Assembly: GCA_965242785.1 (NCBI GenBank)
Contig: CBDETA010000003.1
Span: 434,001 to 498,000, forward strand
Length of the DNA: 64,000 bases
Source: Maricaulis sp965242785
GTDB taxonomy: Bacteria > Pseudomonadota > Alphaproteobacteria > Caulobacterales > Maricaulaceae
Reading direction: 5' to 3'
Numbering within the stretch: the stretch's first letter is position 1; the number at the start of each line of letters is the position of its first letter. This document shows, one piece after another, positions 51,879 to 60,515 of this stretch. The notes beneath the pieces are model-generated. The model was not told the DNA's origin, searched no databases, and saw only the letters and a program-made list of their open reading frames with translations. Position numbers and translations under genes: made by a program.

Positions 51879-53423
51879 ATGCCGCGCCAGACCACGCGCC
51901 CTGCGCTCCTCGTCCGCAAGGCCCAGATTTCCGACATCGCCGACATCGTGGCTCTGTCCGCCAAGGTGTACCCCGAAATGGGCGCCTATTCGGACAGCAT
52001 GATCCAGGGACAGATTTCCAACTTTCCCGATGGACAGGTTGTCGTCGAGTATGAGGACAAGATTGTCGGCTATGCAGCCTCCTTCATCATTGATGAAGCC
52101 GCGGCGCTGAGCCGTCACACCTGGGGGGAGATTACAGGCAATGGCTATGCCTCACGCCACAATCCCAACGGGGACTGGCTCTATGGCATGGAAATCTGTG
52201 TGGATCCGGACCGCCGGCGCCTGCGGATCGGCCAGCGCCTCTACGATGCGCGCAAGGAACTGGCCGAGCATTTCGAGCTGAAGGGAATCGTCTTCGGCGG
52301 CCGCATGCCGAACTGGCGCCGACGTCGCAAACAATATCCCAGCGCCAAGGGCTATCTCGCCGCGGTGATGGCGCAAGAGGTCAGCGATCCGGTGATCCGC
52401 TTCCAGACCCGGCTGGGTTTCGAGCCGATCGGGGTGCTGCGCGGCTACCTGCCGCTCGACCGGGCTTCGGGCGGCTATGCCACCCACATGGTCTGGCGCA
52501 ATCCTTACGCACCGGAGGTGCGCCATCCGCGCACTGTCGCGGGGACCAAGGAATCGATCCGGGTGGCCACCGTCCAGTTCCAGCAACGCCGGGTTTCGAG
52601 CTTCGAGGAGTTCATCTCCAACATCGAATATTTCGTCGATGTTACGTCAGACTACCGGTCCGATTTCGTTGTGTTCCCGGAATTGTTCACCCTGGCGCTC
52701 CTGTCGCTGGAGGAAACCCGTCTCACGCCAGCCCAGTCGATCGAGCGCCTGACCGAGTACACGCCGCACTTCATCGAGGCGATGCGCAATCTGGCAATCA
52801 GCTACAATATCAACATCATCGGCGGGTCCCACCCGACCCGGACCGAGGACGACGAAATCCAGAATGTCGCCTATGTCTTCCTGAAGGACGGATCCGTCCA
52901 CGCGCAGGAGAAAATCCATCCCACCCCCTCCGAACGCATGTGGTGGAACATCAAGGGCGGCGATGAGATCATCACCATCCCGACCGATTGCGGACCCATC
53001 GGTGTCCTGATCTGTTATGACAGCGAATTCCCGGAACTGGCCCGCAAACTGGTCGATGCCGGCGCCCGCATCCTGTTCGTGCCCTTCTGTACGGACAGCC
53101 GCCAGGGCTATAACCGCGTGCGCTATTGCTCGCAGGCCCGGGCGATTGAAAACCAGTGCTATGTCGTGATGTCCGGCAATGTCGGAAATCTGCCGGGTGT
53201 GGAAAACATGGACATCCAGTACGCCAAGTCCTGCATTCTCACACCCTGCGACTTCCCGTTTGCCCGCGATGGTATCGCGGAGGAATGCACGGAGAATGTC
53301 GAGACGGTCTCGATCGCGGATCTGGACCTCACCGATCTTGACTGGGCCCGCTTTGAGGGCACGGTGCGAAACCTGCGCGACCGGCGCTTCGACCTTTACA
53401 GTGTGTCCTGGCAGAAAAAATGA
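51879..53423 (+). CDS. GNAT acetyltransferase fused to nitrilase-family amidohydrolase
   Basis: A 514-residue fusion. Residues about 10-205 form a GNAT-like domain (VDPDRRRLRIGQRLYDAR holds the acetyl-CoA loop, with RRRLRIGQ in place of R/QxxGxG/A). Residues about 225-514 form a carbon-nitrogen hydrolase with the triad Glu268 (FPELF), Lys345 (EKIHPTPSE) and Cys379 (LICYDSEFP). First of three overlapping genes (GNAT-nitrilase, GNAT, RimK-like ligase). Operon content suggests synthesis or tailoring of an acylated peptide or amino-acid derivative. The TTACCC and leader just upstream hold no clear operator. Confidence 0.88.
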   Translation: MPRQTTRPALLVRKAQISDIADIVALSAKVYPEMGAYSDSMIQGQISNFPDGQVVVEYEDKIVGYAASFIIDEAAALSRHTWGEITGNGYASRHNPNGDWLYGMEICVDPDRRRLRIGQRLYDARKELAEHFELKGIVFGGRMPNWRRRRKQYPSAKGYLAAVMAQEVSDPVIRFQTRLGFEPIGVLRGYLPLDRASGGYATHMVWRNPYAPEVRHPRTVAGTKESIRVATVQFQQRRVSSFEEFISNIEYFVDVTSDYRSDFVVFPELFTLALLSLEETRLTPAQSIERLTEYTPHFIEAMRNLAISYNINIIGGSHPTRTEDDEIQNVAYVFLKDGSVHAQEKIHPTPSERMWWNIKGGDEIITIPTDCGPIGVLICYDSEFPELARKLVDAGARILFVPFCTDSRQGYNRVRYCSQARAIENQCYVVMSGNVGNLPGVENMDIQYAKSCILTPCDFPFARDGIAEECTENVETVSIADLDLTDLDWARFEGTVRNLRDRRFDLYSVSWQKK

Positions 53424-53899
53424 GCCCGACCCGCGTACGGCAGGCAGCAGTGGCGGACCTCGATCTGATCGACAGTATCGAGGGCGCCAGCTTTACCGCT
53501 GACCGGTTTTCCCGCCGCAATCTGCGGCGGATGCTGAAAGGCGGAAAGACACGGTTCTGGGTGGCGGAGGAGGGCGCCTACCTCGCGCTCAGCCTGCGTC
53601 AGGGCTGCAGCGTGGCCCGGATCTACTCACTCGCATCGCGGCCCGAAGCGCGTGGAAAAGGTCTGGCCCGCGCCCTGATTGATGCCGCGCGCCAGCAGGC
53701 GCGGGCGGAAGGCTGCCGCGTCCTGCGGCTGGAAGTGCGCGAGAGCAATACTGCTGCGCGTCGCCTCTATGAACGCGAAGGATTCTGCTTGCACAAACGC
53801 AAGAATGCCTATTACGAGGACGGAGAAACGGCCCTGCAATGGGAGGCTGATCTGCAAGGTGCAGGCGGCTCAGTGGCTGCGGAGACAATGCGATCGTGA
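53420..53899 (+). CDS. GNAT N-acetyltransferase (RimI-like)
   Basis: A 159-residue single-domain GNAT enzyme: RIYSLASRPEARGKGLARAL is the acetyl-CoA-binding motif A (RGKGLA), and RLEVRESNTAARRLYEREGF is the C-terminal GNAT pattern. It overlaps the stop of the fusion gene by 4 bases (ATGA) and its own stop overlaps the ligase start. Substrate unknown; in this context it may acetylate an amino group of the ligase product. Confidence 0.9.
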   Translation: MSPTRVRQAAVADLDLIDSIEGASFTADRFSRRNLRRMLKGGKTRFWVAEEGAYLALSLRQGCSVARIYSLASRPEARGKGLARALIDAARQQARAEGCRVLRLEVRESNTAARRLYEREGFCLHKRKNAYYEDGETALQWEADLQGAGGSVAAETMRS

Positions 53900-55386
53900 G
53901 CGACTGGCTCATCCTTGTGGAATACGCCACCGACGTGGCCCAGCATGAAACCCCGCACAAGGTGCTTCGCGTTCGGGACTACCTCGCCAATCCCCGCCTG
54001 TTCACCGGCCGTCGGCCCAACATCATCAATCTGGCCCGCTCCTACGCCTACCAGTCGAACGGCTATTACGCCTCGCTGCTGGCCGAGGCGCGGGGCCACC
54101 GTATCGTGCCGTCCGCCCAGTCGATGGTCGAGCTGTCCCGCAAGACCCTGTATGCTCAGGCCCTGCCTGAACTGGACGCCGCGCTGAGCCGGGAGCTGGA
54201 AGGCCGGACGCTGGAATCCAGCACCGTCTTCGTCGCCTTCGGTGAAGCCGACCAGCCCCACCTCAAACGCTTTGGCCGCCTGCTGTTCGACTGGTTCCGG
54301 GTGCCGGTTCTCGAGGTCAAGCTGGACGCGGCGCGAAAGATTGAACGCATTCGCCCGCTTTCGCCGAACGGCCTGAAGGGAGAGGCGCGCACCTTCTTCC
54401 TGGCGTGCCTTGAGGGCTATACCAAGCGGGCCTGGGTCGCGCCCAAGGAGAAGTCTCCGGCGCGCTGGTCGCTGGCGGTTCTGACCGATCCCAAGGAAGC
54501 GATGCCGCCCTCCCGTCCGGCATCCCTGAAACGCCTGGCAGCCGTGGCGGCCAAGATGGGCGTGGAAGTCGCGCCGATCGGCCCCAATGACCTGGCCAGT
54601 CTGGCAGAATACGATGCCCTTTTCATTCGGACGACGACGGCCATTGACAACTATACCTACCGGTTTGCCCGGCGCGCCGAACAGGAAGGCATGCCGGTCA
54701 TCGATGACACCGCCTCAATGATCCGCTGCACCAACAAGGTCTTCCTGAAAGAACTGCTGGAGCAGGGCGGGGTACCCATGCCGCGATCCGAAGTGCTGGA
54801 CGAGTCCCAGTCCCTGGACGGACTGCTCGACCGGCTGGGCGCTCCGGTCGTCCTCAAGGCGCCGGATGGTTCGTTTTCACGGTCGGTGCATAAGGTCTCA
54901 AGCGATGCTGCGCTTCGCGAGCGGGCCAAGGCCCTGTTCAAGGATACCGCTCTGATCATCGCCCAGGAGTATCTGCCGACCGATTATGATTGGCGTATCG
55001 GTGTGCTGGATGGCGAGCCGCTCTACGCGTGCAAGTACAAGATGGCTAAAGGGCACTGGCAGATCATCAAGCATGGCGAGGGCGGCAAGTTCACCGAGGG
55101 CGGATTTGAAACCTTGGCCGTGTCCGACGCGCCACAGGATGTGATCTCCATAGCTGTCAAAGCCGCACGACTGATCGGCCGCGGGCTCTACGGCATTGAT
55201 CTCAAGCAGAATGAGAACGGCGTCTTCGTCATTGAGATCAATGACAATCCGAACCTGGAAAGCGATGTCGAAGGTCAGGTCATCAAGGACCGCCTCTGGC
55301 AGGCTCTGATCGAGTGGTTCGCCAAGCGCCTCGAGACCCGCATGGGCGGGTCTTATCCCAGTCCGGACAAGCCGATCTCGAACTAG
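53896..55386 (+). CDS. RimK-like ATP-grasp ligase with RLAN N-terminal domain
   Basis: A 496-residue ATP-grasp enzyme. Residues about 1-200 form the RLAN-type N-terminal domain (LARSYAYQSNGYYASLLAEARGHRIVP); the C-terminal ATP-grasp part (about 270-485) includes IDDTASMIRCTNKVF, VVLKAPDGSFSRSV, IAQEYLPTDYDWRIGVLDGE and GIDLKQNENGVFVIEINDNPN with the Mg-binding Glu and Asn. RimK-like ligases join an amino acid to a carboxylate through acyl phosphate. The start is GTG at 53896 overlapping the previous stop (GTGA). Confidence 0.9.
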   Translation: MSDWLILVEYATDVAQHETPHKVLRVRDYLANPRLFTGRRPNIINLARSYAYQSNGYYASLLAEARGHRIVPSAQSMVELSRKTLYAQALPELDAALSRELEGRTLESSTVFVAFGEADQPHLKRFGRLLFDWFRVPVLEVKLDAARKIERIRPLSPNGLKGEARTFFLACLEGYTKRAWVAPKEKSPARWSLAVLTDPKEAMPPSRPASLKRLAAVAAKMGVEVAPIGPNDLASLAEYDALFIRTTTAIDNYTYRFARRAEQEGMPVIDDTASMIRCTNKVFLKELLEQGGVPMPRSEVLDESQSLDGLLDRLGAPVVLKAPDGSFSRSVHKVSSDAALRERAKALFKDTALIIAQEYLPTDYDWRIGVLDGEPLYACKYKMAKGHWQIIKHGEGGKFTEGGFETLAVSDAPQDVISIAVKAARLIGRGLYGIDLKQNENGVFVIEINDNPNLESDVEGQVIKDRLWQALIEWFAKRLETRMGGSYPSPDKPISN

Positions 55387-55511
55387 TCCGTGCTGCGCTG
55401 GACAGCCTCGCCGGCGTCCTCCAGGTCCTGACCAACACCGCGAATGGTGTTGCAGGCCGCAAGGGAAAGGGCGGTAAGCGCGATGAGAAGGCCGGTAGCA
55501 AGCTTTTTCAC
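55383..55511 (-). CDS. Entericidin A/B-like lipoprotein
   Basis: A 42-residue product from GTG at 55511 (AGGGG 7 bases upstream; an in-frame ATG at 55535 would add 8 residues). KKLATGLLIALTALSLAAC is a lipoprotein signal with Cys20, and the mature part NTIRGVGQDLEDAGEAVQR is the entericidin signature (NTxxGxGxDxxxxGxxI). Entericidins are small envelope lipoproteins linked with stationary-phase lysis control. Its stop shares bases with the end of the RimK-like gene on the other strand. Confidence 0.85.
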   Translation of the reverse strand: MKKLATGLLIALTALSLAACNTIRGVGQDLEDAGEAVQRSTD

Positions 55512-55595
55512 GGTAGACCCCTGGATCGGTTTCATCGAGAGATTAGCACGCCGATTGTCAGAGCCAAGGTCAAGGCGAGCTCCTTTTGTGTCGCG

Positions 55596-56594
55596 TCAGG
55601 CACCCCAGAGCAGCGCGAGATATCCGACATAACCTGCCAGAAGCACGGCACCTTCCCAGCGTGCGATGCGATGACCGGACCAGGCGAACACGACAAGCAT
55701 GAGTGTGGCGCCGATCATCACGCTGATGTCGAAACCCGCGATCTGCTGCGGCACCGGACCCGGCGCGATGATCGCGGTGACACCGCCAATGCCGAGGATG
55801 TTGTAGATATTCGACCCGACAATGTTGCCGAACACCAGGTCTCCCTGTTTTCGAAGCGCGGCCATCAGGGAGGTGACGAGCTCCGGCAGGGATGTCCCGA
55901 CGGCGACGATCGTCACCCCGATCACGCTTTCAGCGATGCCCAATGCATTGGCAATAGAGACAGCTCCCTTTACCAGCAAGGCACCACCGGCCAGCAGCAG
56001 GAGCAAGCCCGCCAGGGTCATCAGGACTGACTTCGCCGCTGATGCACCGGCCGGTGTTCTCGGAGTCGTCGCAGGATCTGCGGCCTCAAGCGCAGCTGTC
56101 TTGGCGAAGACGGCTCCGTATTCATCGGCCATCTCAGGCACCGGCCTACGACGCTCCTGCCGAAAGGCGGTGTAGACATAAAGCACCAGCACGGCCAGGA
56201 AGCCGATGCCGATCCAGAGATGCATCGGTAGAGTGACCACCAGGCCGGCAAAGACCAGCGACGCGGCCAGCATGGCGATTCCGTCACGCTTGAGTGAAGC
56301 GGATGCCACCGTCACGGGAAAGATCAGCGCCGATACGCCAACGATCAGAAGAATATTTGCGATGTTGGAGCCGACGATGTTGCCGTAGGCAATGCCCGGT
56401 GCCCCCACCAGTGAGGCCTGCGCCGAAGTCACCAGTTCTGGCGTCGAAGTGCCGAAGCCGACCAGGGTGAGTCCGATTACCAGGGGCGACAGGCCGGCCC
56501 GACTGGCGATATTCACTGCACCGCGAACCAGCAGATCACCGCCGATCAGCAGCCCGATCAGACCAACGGCAATGGACAGCCAGGACAGGATCAC
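55596..56594 (-). CDS. Ca2+/Na+ exchanger (CaCA, YrbG type)
   Basis: A 332-residue antiporter with about ten helices in two inverted repeats, each with the ion-binding motif: GFGTSTPELVTSAQA / GNIVGSNIANIL and VGTSLPELVTSLMA / GNIVGSNIYNIL. A polar loop (about 150-185) separates the halves. The start is GTG at 56594 with GGGAG 8 bases upstream. Confidence 0.93.
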   Translation of the reverse strand: MILSWLSIAVGLIGLLIGGDLLVRGAVNIASRAGLSPLVIGLTLVGFGTSTPELVTSAQASLVGAPGIAYGNIVGSNIANILLIVGVSALIFPVTVASASLKRDGIAMLAASLVFAGLVVTLPMHLWIGIGFLAVLVLYVYTAFRQERRRPVPEMADEYGAVFAKTAALEAADPATTPRTPAGASAAKSVLMTLAGLLLLLAGGALLVKGAVSIANALGIAESVIGVTIVAVGTSLPELVTSLMAALRKQGDLVFGNIVGSNIYNILGIGGVTAIIAPGPVPQQIAGFDISVMIGATLMLVVFAWSGHRIARWEGAVLLAGYVGYLALLWGA

Positions 56595-56733
56595 TCACCG
56601 AACTCCCAAAGATGATTGTCCAGTGTTTCATGAGTGTGACCCATCCGACAATGGCGATGCGCCGGGACGCACGCCCGGCTGCGGGTTGCTCGTTTCCCGA
56701 CCGGTGTCCGATTTGTCTGCAGAAAGAAACAAC

Positions 56734-56821
56734 TGGCGGAGGGGGAGGGATTCGAACCCCCGGAACCTCGCGGTTCAACGGTTTTCAAGACCGCCGCAAT
56801 CGACCACTCTGCCACCCCTCC
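56734..56821 (-). tRNA. tRNA-Ser (anticodon TGA)
   Basis: Read on the minus strand: an 88-base class II tRNA with acceptor GGAGGGG/CCCCTCC, discriminator G, encoded CCA (56734-56736 on the plus strand), a long variable arm and the loop CTTGAAA giving anticodon TGA (56785-56787). Confidence 0.95.
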
Positions 56822-56903
56822 GGTCTGTCAGCACATAACGGGCAATCGCGGCGCAAGGCAAGCGGGTGCCTGCAGCCGGCAACTGATCTGCCCCCGCAAA
56901 GAA

Positions 56904-56931
56904 AAGGGCCGGATCGAAAGACCCGGCCCTT
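56904..56931 (-). terminator. Terminator of the TonB-dependent receptor gene
   Basis: On the minus strand AAGGGCCGG pairs with CCGGCCCTT (nine pairs, loop of ten), followed by TTCTTTG. It lies 24 bases after the stop at 56955. Confidence 0.75.
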
Positions 56932-56954
56932 CCTGTTCCATGAAATCCCGGCAA

Positions 56955-59900
56955 TCAGAAGCGGTTGCCGATCGGACCGGTCGAAACATTGATGCCGAAG
57001 AAGAAGGTCCGCCCCACTGCGCCAACCGGGTAGGAGATCGAACCGGTGATCGGCTCTTCCTCGAACACGTTGTTGACGCCACCGTAGAACATGACCCGGT
57101 CGCTCAGCTGGTAAGAGCCGGAGATGTCGTGACGCCAGATGTCACCCGTCCATGCATTGGTGAAGCTGTCCGCCGTCTCGATCTCGATCCGCGGGGTGAA
57201 GGACAGGAACTCGCCCCAATAGGCCGCCTGCCAGTTCAGGGTCAGGCGTTCCGTCGACCAGCGGGCGTTCAGCACATAGCTGTCAGCCGGCTGCCCCAGT
57301 TCGTACAGCAGATCATTGACGATGCTCGGATCGGTCGGATCCTCATAACGCTCCAGGCGCTCGACATGGTTGCCCATGGCCGAGAGCGTCATCGAACCCC
57401 AACCATCCATCGACTCCATCAGGTCGGCGAAATCGAACGTGTAGGCAATCTGGTAGTCGAATCCCTCGGTTTCGATCGCAGCAAAGTTCAGCTGGCCCGT
57501 GGTGAAGTTGGACAGACCCAGATAGGTCGGAGATCCCGAGGTGCGATCCCGTTCGAACTGCCCGCAGAAGGTGTTCGGGAAGGTCGATGCATCATAACAG
57601 GCTTCCAGGATTTCCTGCAGGCCCACTGCGGCGATGCCGTCTTCGATCGTGATCTCGTAATAGTCCGCCGTGATCGACAGACCCGGAATGAAGCTCGGCT
57701 GGAACACGAAACCCAGCGTCAGCGTATCCGCCGTTTCCACGTCCAGATTGGGATTGCCGCCGGTAAAGCCGCCGACGCGTGCCGTCAGCGGGTCTGTCCA
57801 GCCGGTCGGAATACCGTCAGCAGCACAGTTCGCGGCCCGGTTGGCCGAACCGGAGCTGATCTGGGTGGCGTCGCAAGGATCCAGCGGACGAGCCGTCGTC
57901 GCCGTAAGCGGAGAGAACAGCTCGTTGACGTTCGGTGCACGCACGGTCTGGGACAGCGTGCCGCGGAAGCGAAGGTCTTCCACCGGCGCCCAGGTCGAAC
58001 GAATATTCCAGCTCTCGGCTCCACCCAGCGTAGAATAGTCCGAATAGCGATAGGCGCCTTCCAGCATCAGCTCTTCGAAGAAAGGCACGCCGATGAGCAC
58101 CGGAATGGAAATTTCGCCGAACACATCGGTGACGTCGAAACCACCAACCACCGGATTCACCGGAGCGTTGACCGGGAAAATCAGGGAGCTGGTCGAAGCA
58201 GCGCCGTTGGGGCTTTCCAGCGGATCCGGATTGAACTCGCTCTGCTCGTCCCGGTATTCGAGGCCGGCGGCCAGACCGATCGGACCATAGGGCAGTTCAA
58301 AGAAGTCCGAGGTGTCACCGAATACAGCCGCGGAGAACACGGTCTGCTCCAGCGTGCGGGAACGGTTGGTCGTCGTCGTGACCCAGTCGATTGCCTCCTG
58401 GGTTGGCGCGCCGATGCCGAACAGGTTGATCGGCACACAATCGCCCTGACCGGGCGTGAACGTGTTGTATCCGTTCCAGTATCCTGCCGATGACAGGAAG
58501 GAACCGACAGGCGTCTGCGTCGGATCCAGTTCCGAACGGCAGACGATGTCACCACTGCTCGGGTCGACCACGGCGTCAGCTGCCGCATAGATCCGGTCGA
58601 TCAGCAACTGACCCTCTTGGGTCGAGTCGATGTCTGTCCGTCCGTAGTTCAGTGAAATATCGTACCCGAAAGCCGAGTCGCCCAGCTCACCCTCAAAACC
58701 GGTCACGAAGCGCATGGTCTGGCGCTCAGTGATATTCAGGGCCCGCCCCAGATCCGTCATGTCACGACCGACCAGGATGTTCACGTCGTCAAGATTGATG
58801 AAGCCCGGGTTGTCATTCGCAAAGGTCGTGATCGCCTGGCGCAGGTTCTGCGGGATATAGGGATTGTCCCATTCGATCACCCAGCTGTCGAAAAATCCGC
58901 CGACACCCTGAGTGCCATTGGTCGTCGTTTCGGACGCCGAGAACTTGGCCTCGAGGAACCAGCGATGGTTCGGGGTCAGGTCATAGCGGGTGGTGAAGTT
59001 GACGGTGAAGCGCTGATCATTGGGCGTGATATGCCGAAGGTCGCGACCAGACCCCGTTCCATCTCCACCGAAAGCGTTCTGTGTCCCCGCGATCAGGCCG
59101 TCCTGAAACACCTCCGCGGCACCGCCCGGCGTGCGCGTCACATGGCAGCCACCATAGCCGCCATAGCGCATCAGCTGGGTCGCATTGATGGTTTCCAGGC
59201 AGTCTTCGATGCCATTGTTGTTGAAGTCGAAAATGACACCGTCGGCTCCGAAGTCAAAGAGACCGGCATAGGCGGGGTCCTGCGGATAGAGGGCAAGGTA
59301 TTCCCACCCGAACCAGTCGACGCCGATCAGCGATCCATAGCTGGAAAGGTTGAAGCGGGGATAGTCCATGATCGCGCGGGACGGGATGCCCTGAATCCGG
59401 TTGCACAGCGCCGTCTCGGCGGATGCGGGCAGACTGCCTCCGCCACAATGGTCGCTGATGGTGTCACCCAGAAGGATCTGATCGATCCCGTACTGGTCGA
59501 TATCGGCCTGCTGGATGAAGAGTTGTGGATTAGGCCAGTCGGATGCGGCCCGGTCGCCGCGTGTTGCGTCCCGGTCGCCCGCATAGATCCCGGTAATGTC
59601 TTCAGCGGCAAAACTGATGGTGAAATTGCCGCGCCCATTGTCAAAATTCTCGCCGATGGTGGTTTGAAGCGTGAAGCTCTGCGCGTCGCCATCGTCGGAA
59701 ATACCAAACTGAGCACGGGTTTCAGTGCCCTCGAAGTCATCCTTCAGGATGAAATTGACCACGCCGGTGACGGCATCAGCACCATAGATGGCTGATGCAC
59801 CGCCTGTGAGCACCTCAACCCGCTCAACCAGCGCCGCAGGAATTGTGTTGACGTCCACAGCCGCGGTGCCGGCCTGGCCAGACACGTGGCGACGGCCATC

Positions 59901-60239
59901 CACAAGCACCAAGGTGCGGTTTGTTCCCAGATTACGAAGGTTCAGCGTCGCGGCGCCCTGGGTTCCAACACCGGCATTGGCGTTGTCAGCGGTCGTATTC
60001 GAGCCCAGCAGGGCAGGGAGGTCATTCACGACATCAGCGATGCTGATGTCGCCCGACAGGGTCACGTCCTCGTCGCTGACGGACTGGACGGGCTGCGGCG
60101 CGACGAGGTTCGGGTCACGAGCGATCCGCGAACCTGTAACAACAATCGTCTCATCCTGTGCAGCTGCCGTTCCAACAAGTCCGGTGGCCCCAACCACAAG
60201 TGCAAGCGCACTGGTGCTGACTGATAACAAACGTCTCAT
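56955..60239 (-). CDS. TonB-dependent outer-membrane receptor
   Basis: A 1094-residue protein with a signal peptide (cleaved about residue 27), a plug domain starting ETIVVTGSRIARDPNLVAPQ, with TLNLRNLGTNRTLVLVDGRR and GGASAIYGADAVTGVVNF, and a 22-strand barrel ending in GINVSTGPIGNRF with a terminal Phe. The plug matches the Caulobacterales-type receptors for large sugars or peptides rather than siderophores. Strong GGAGGGG precedes ATG 60239. No substrate-processing enzymes are adjacent. Divergent from rlpA. Confidence 0.93.
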   Translation of the reverse strand: MRRLLSVSTSALALVVGATGLVGTAAAQDETIVVTGSRIARDPNLVAPQPVQSVSDEDVTLSGDISIADVVNDLPALLGSNTTADNANAGVGTQGAATLNLRNLGTNRTLVLVDGRRHVSGQAGTAAVDVNTIPAALVERVEVLTGGASAIYGADAVTGVVNFILKDDFEGTETRAQFGISDDGDAQSFTLQTTIGENFDNGRGNFTISFAAEDITGIYAGDRDATRGDRAASDWPNPQLFIQQADIDQYGIDQILLGDTISDHCGGGSLPASAETALCNRIQGIPSRAIMDYPRFNLSSYGSLIGVDWFGWEYLALYPQDPAYAGLFDFGADGVIFDFNNNGIEDCLETINATQLMRYGGYGGCHVTRTPGGAAEVFQDGLIAGTQNAFGGDGTGSGRDLRHITPNDQRFTVNFTTRYDLTPNHRWFLEAKFSASETTTNGTQGVGGFFDSWVIEWDNPYIPQNLRQAITTFANDNPGFINLDDVNILVGRDMTDLGRALNITERQTMRFVTGFEGELGDSAFGYDISLNYGRTDIDSTQEGQLLIDRIYAAADAVVDPSSGDIVCRSELDPTQTPVGSFLSSAGYWNGYNTFTPGQGDCVPINLFGIGAPTQEAIDWVTTTTNRSRTLEQTVFSAAVFGDTSDFFELPYGPIGLAAGLEYRDEQSEFNPDPLESPNGAASTSSLIFPVNAPVNPVVGGFDVTDVFGEISIPVLIGVPFFEELMLEGAYRYSDYSTLGGAESWNIRSTWAPVEDLRFRGTLSQTVRAPNVNELFSPLTATTARPLDPCDATQISSGSANRAANCAADGIPTGWTDPLTARVGGFTGGNPNLDVETADTLTLGFVFQPSFIPGLSITADYYEITIEDGIAAVGLQEILEACYDASTFPNTFCGQFERDRTSGSPTYLGLSNFTTGQLNFAAIETEGFDYQIAYTFDFADLMESMDGWGSMTLSAMGNHVERLERYEDPTDPSIVNDLLYELGQPADSYVLNARWSTERLTLNWQAAYWGEFLSFTPRIEIETADSFTNAWTGDIWRHDISGSYQLSDRVMFYGGVNNVFEEEPITGSISYPVGAVGRTFFFGINVSTGPIGNRF

Positions 60240-60299
60240 TTGGTCCCCTCCAAGCATTTTTCCTGACGAGTTCGACCGAACCCGAATCAAACATTTCAC

Positions 60300-60373
60300 A
60301 ACATTAATGTTCCGAGAATTCACAATCGCGCGCGACGCGACAAAATGCGGCTTTTTTGAGACGAATGCGGCTT
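60300..60373. promoter_or_regulatory. Operator-like sites between the receptor gene and rlpA
   Basis: AACATTAATGTT (60300-60311) is a perfect 12-base palindrome. AATGCGGCTT occurs at 60344-60353 and again at 60364-60373, exactly 20 bases apart (two helical turns). They lie upstream of both divergent genes, closer to the receptor. The rest of the 276-base gap holds no gene. The regulator is unknown. Confidence 0.5.
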
Positions 60374-60515
60374 GATTGTAACAGTTTGCACCGGCCGGAG
60401 GCGGACCTGCACGCAATTGACGCATGTTGGGTTCCGAAGAGGGGAGCTCAACGCAGATTTCGGTTACCCGCCTTTCACCAATGCGATCTAGAGTGCACGC
60501 ACGAACTCAGCCGAG

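Noticed and set aside
54156..54959. Several short minus-strand frames inside the ligase operon
   Set aside because: They are antisense to genes with clear GNAT and ATP-grasp motifs and have no start signals.
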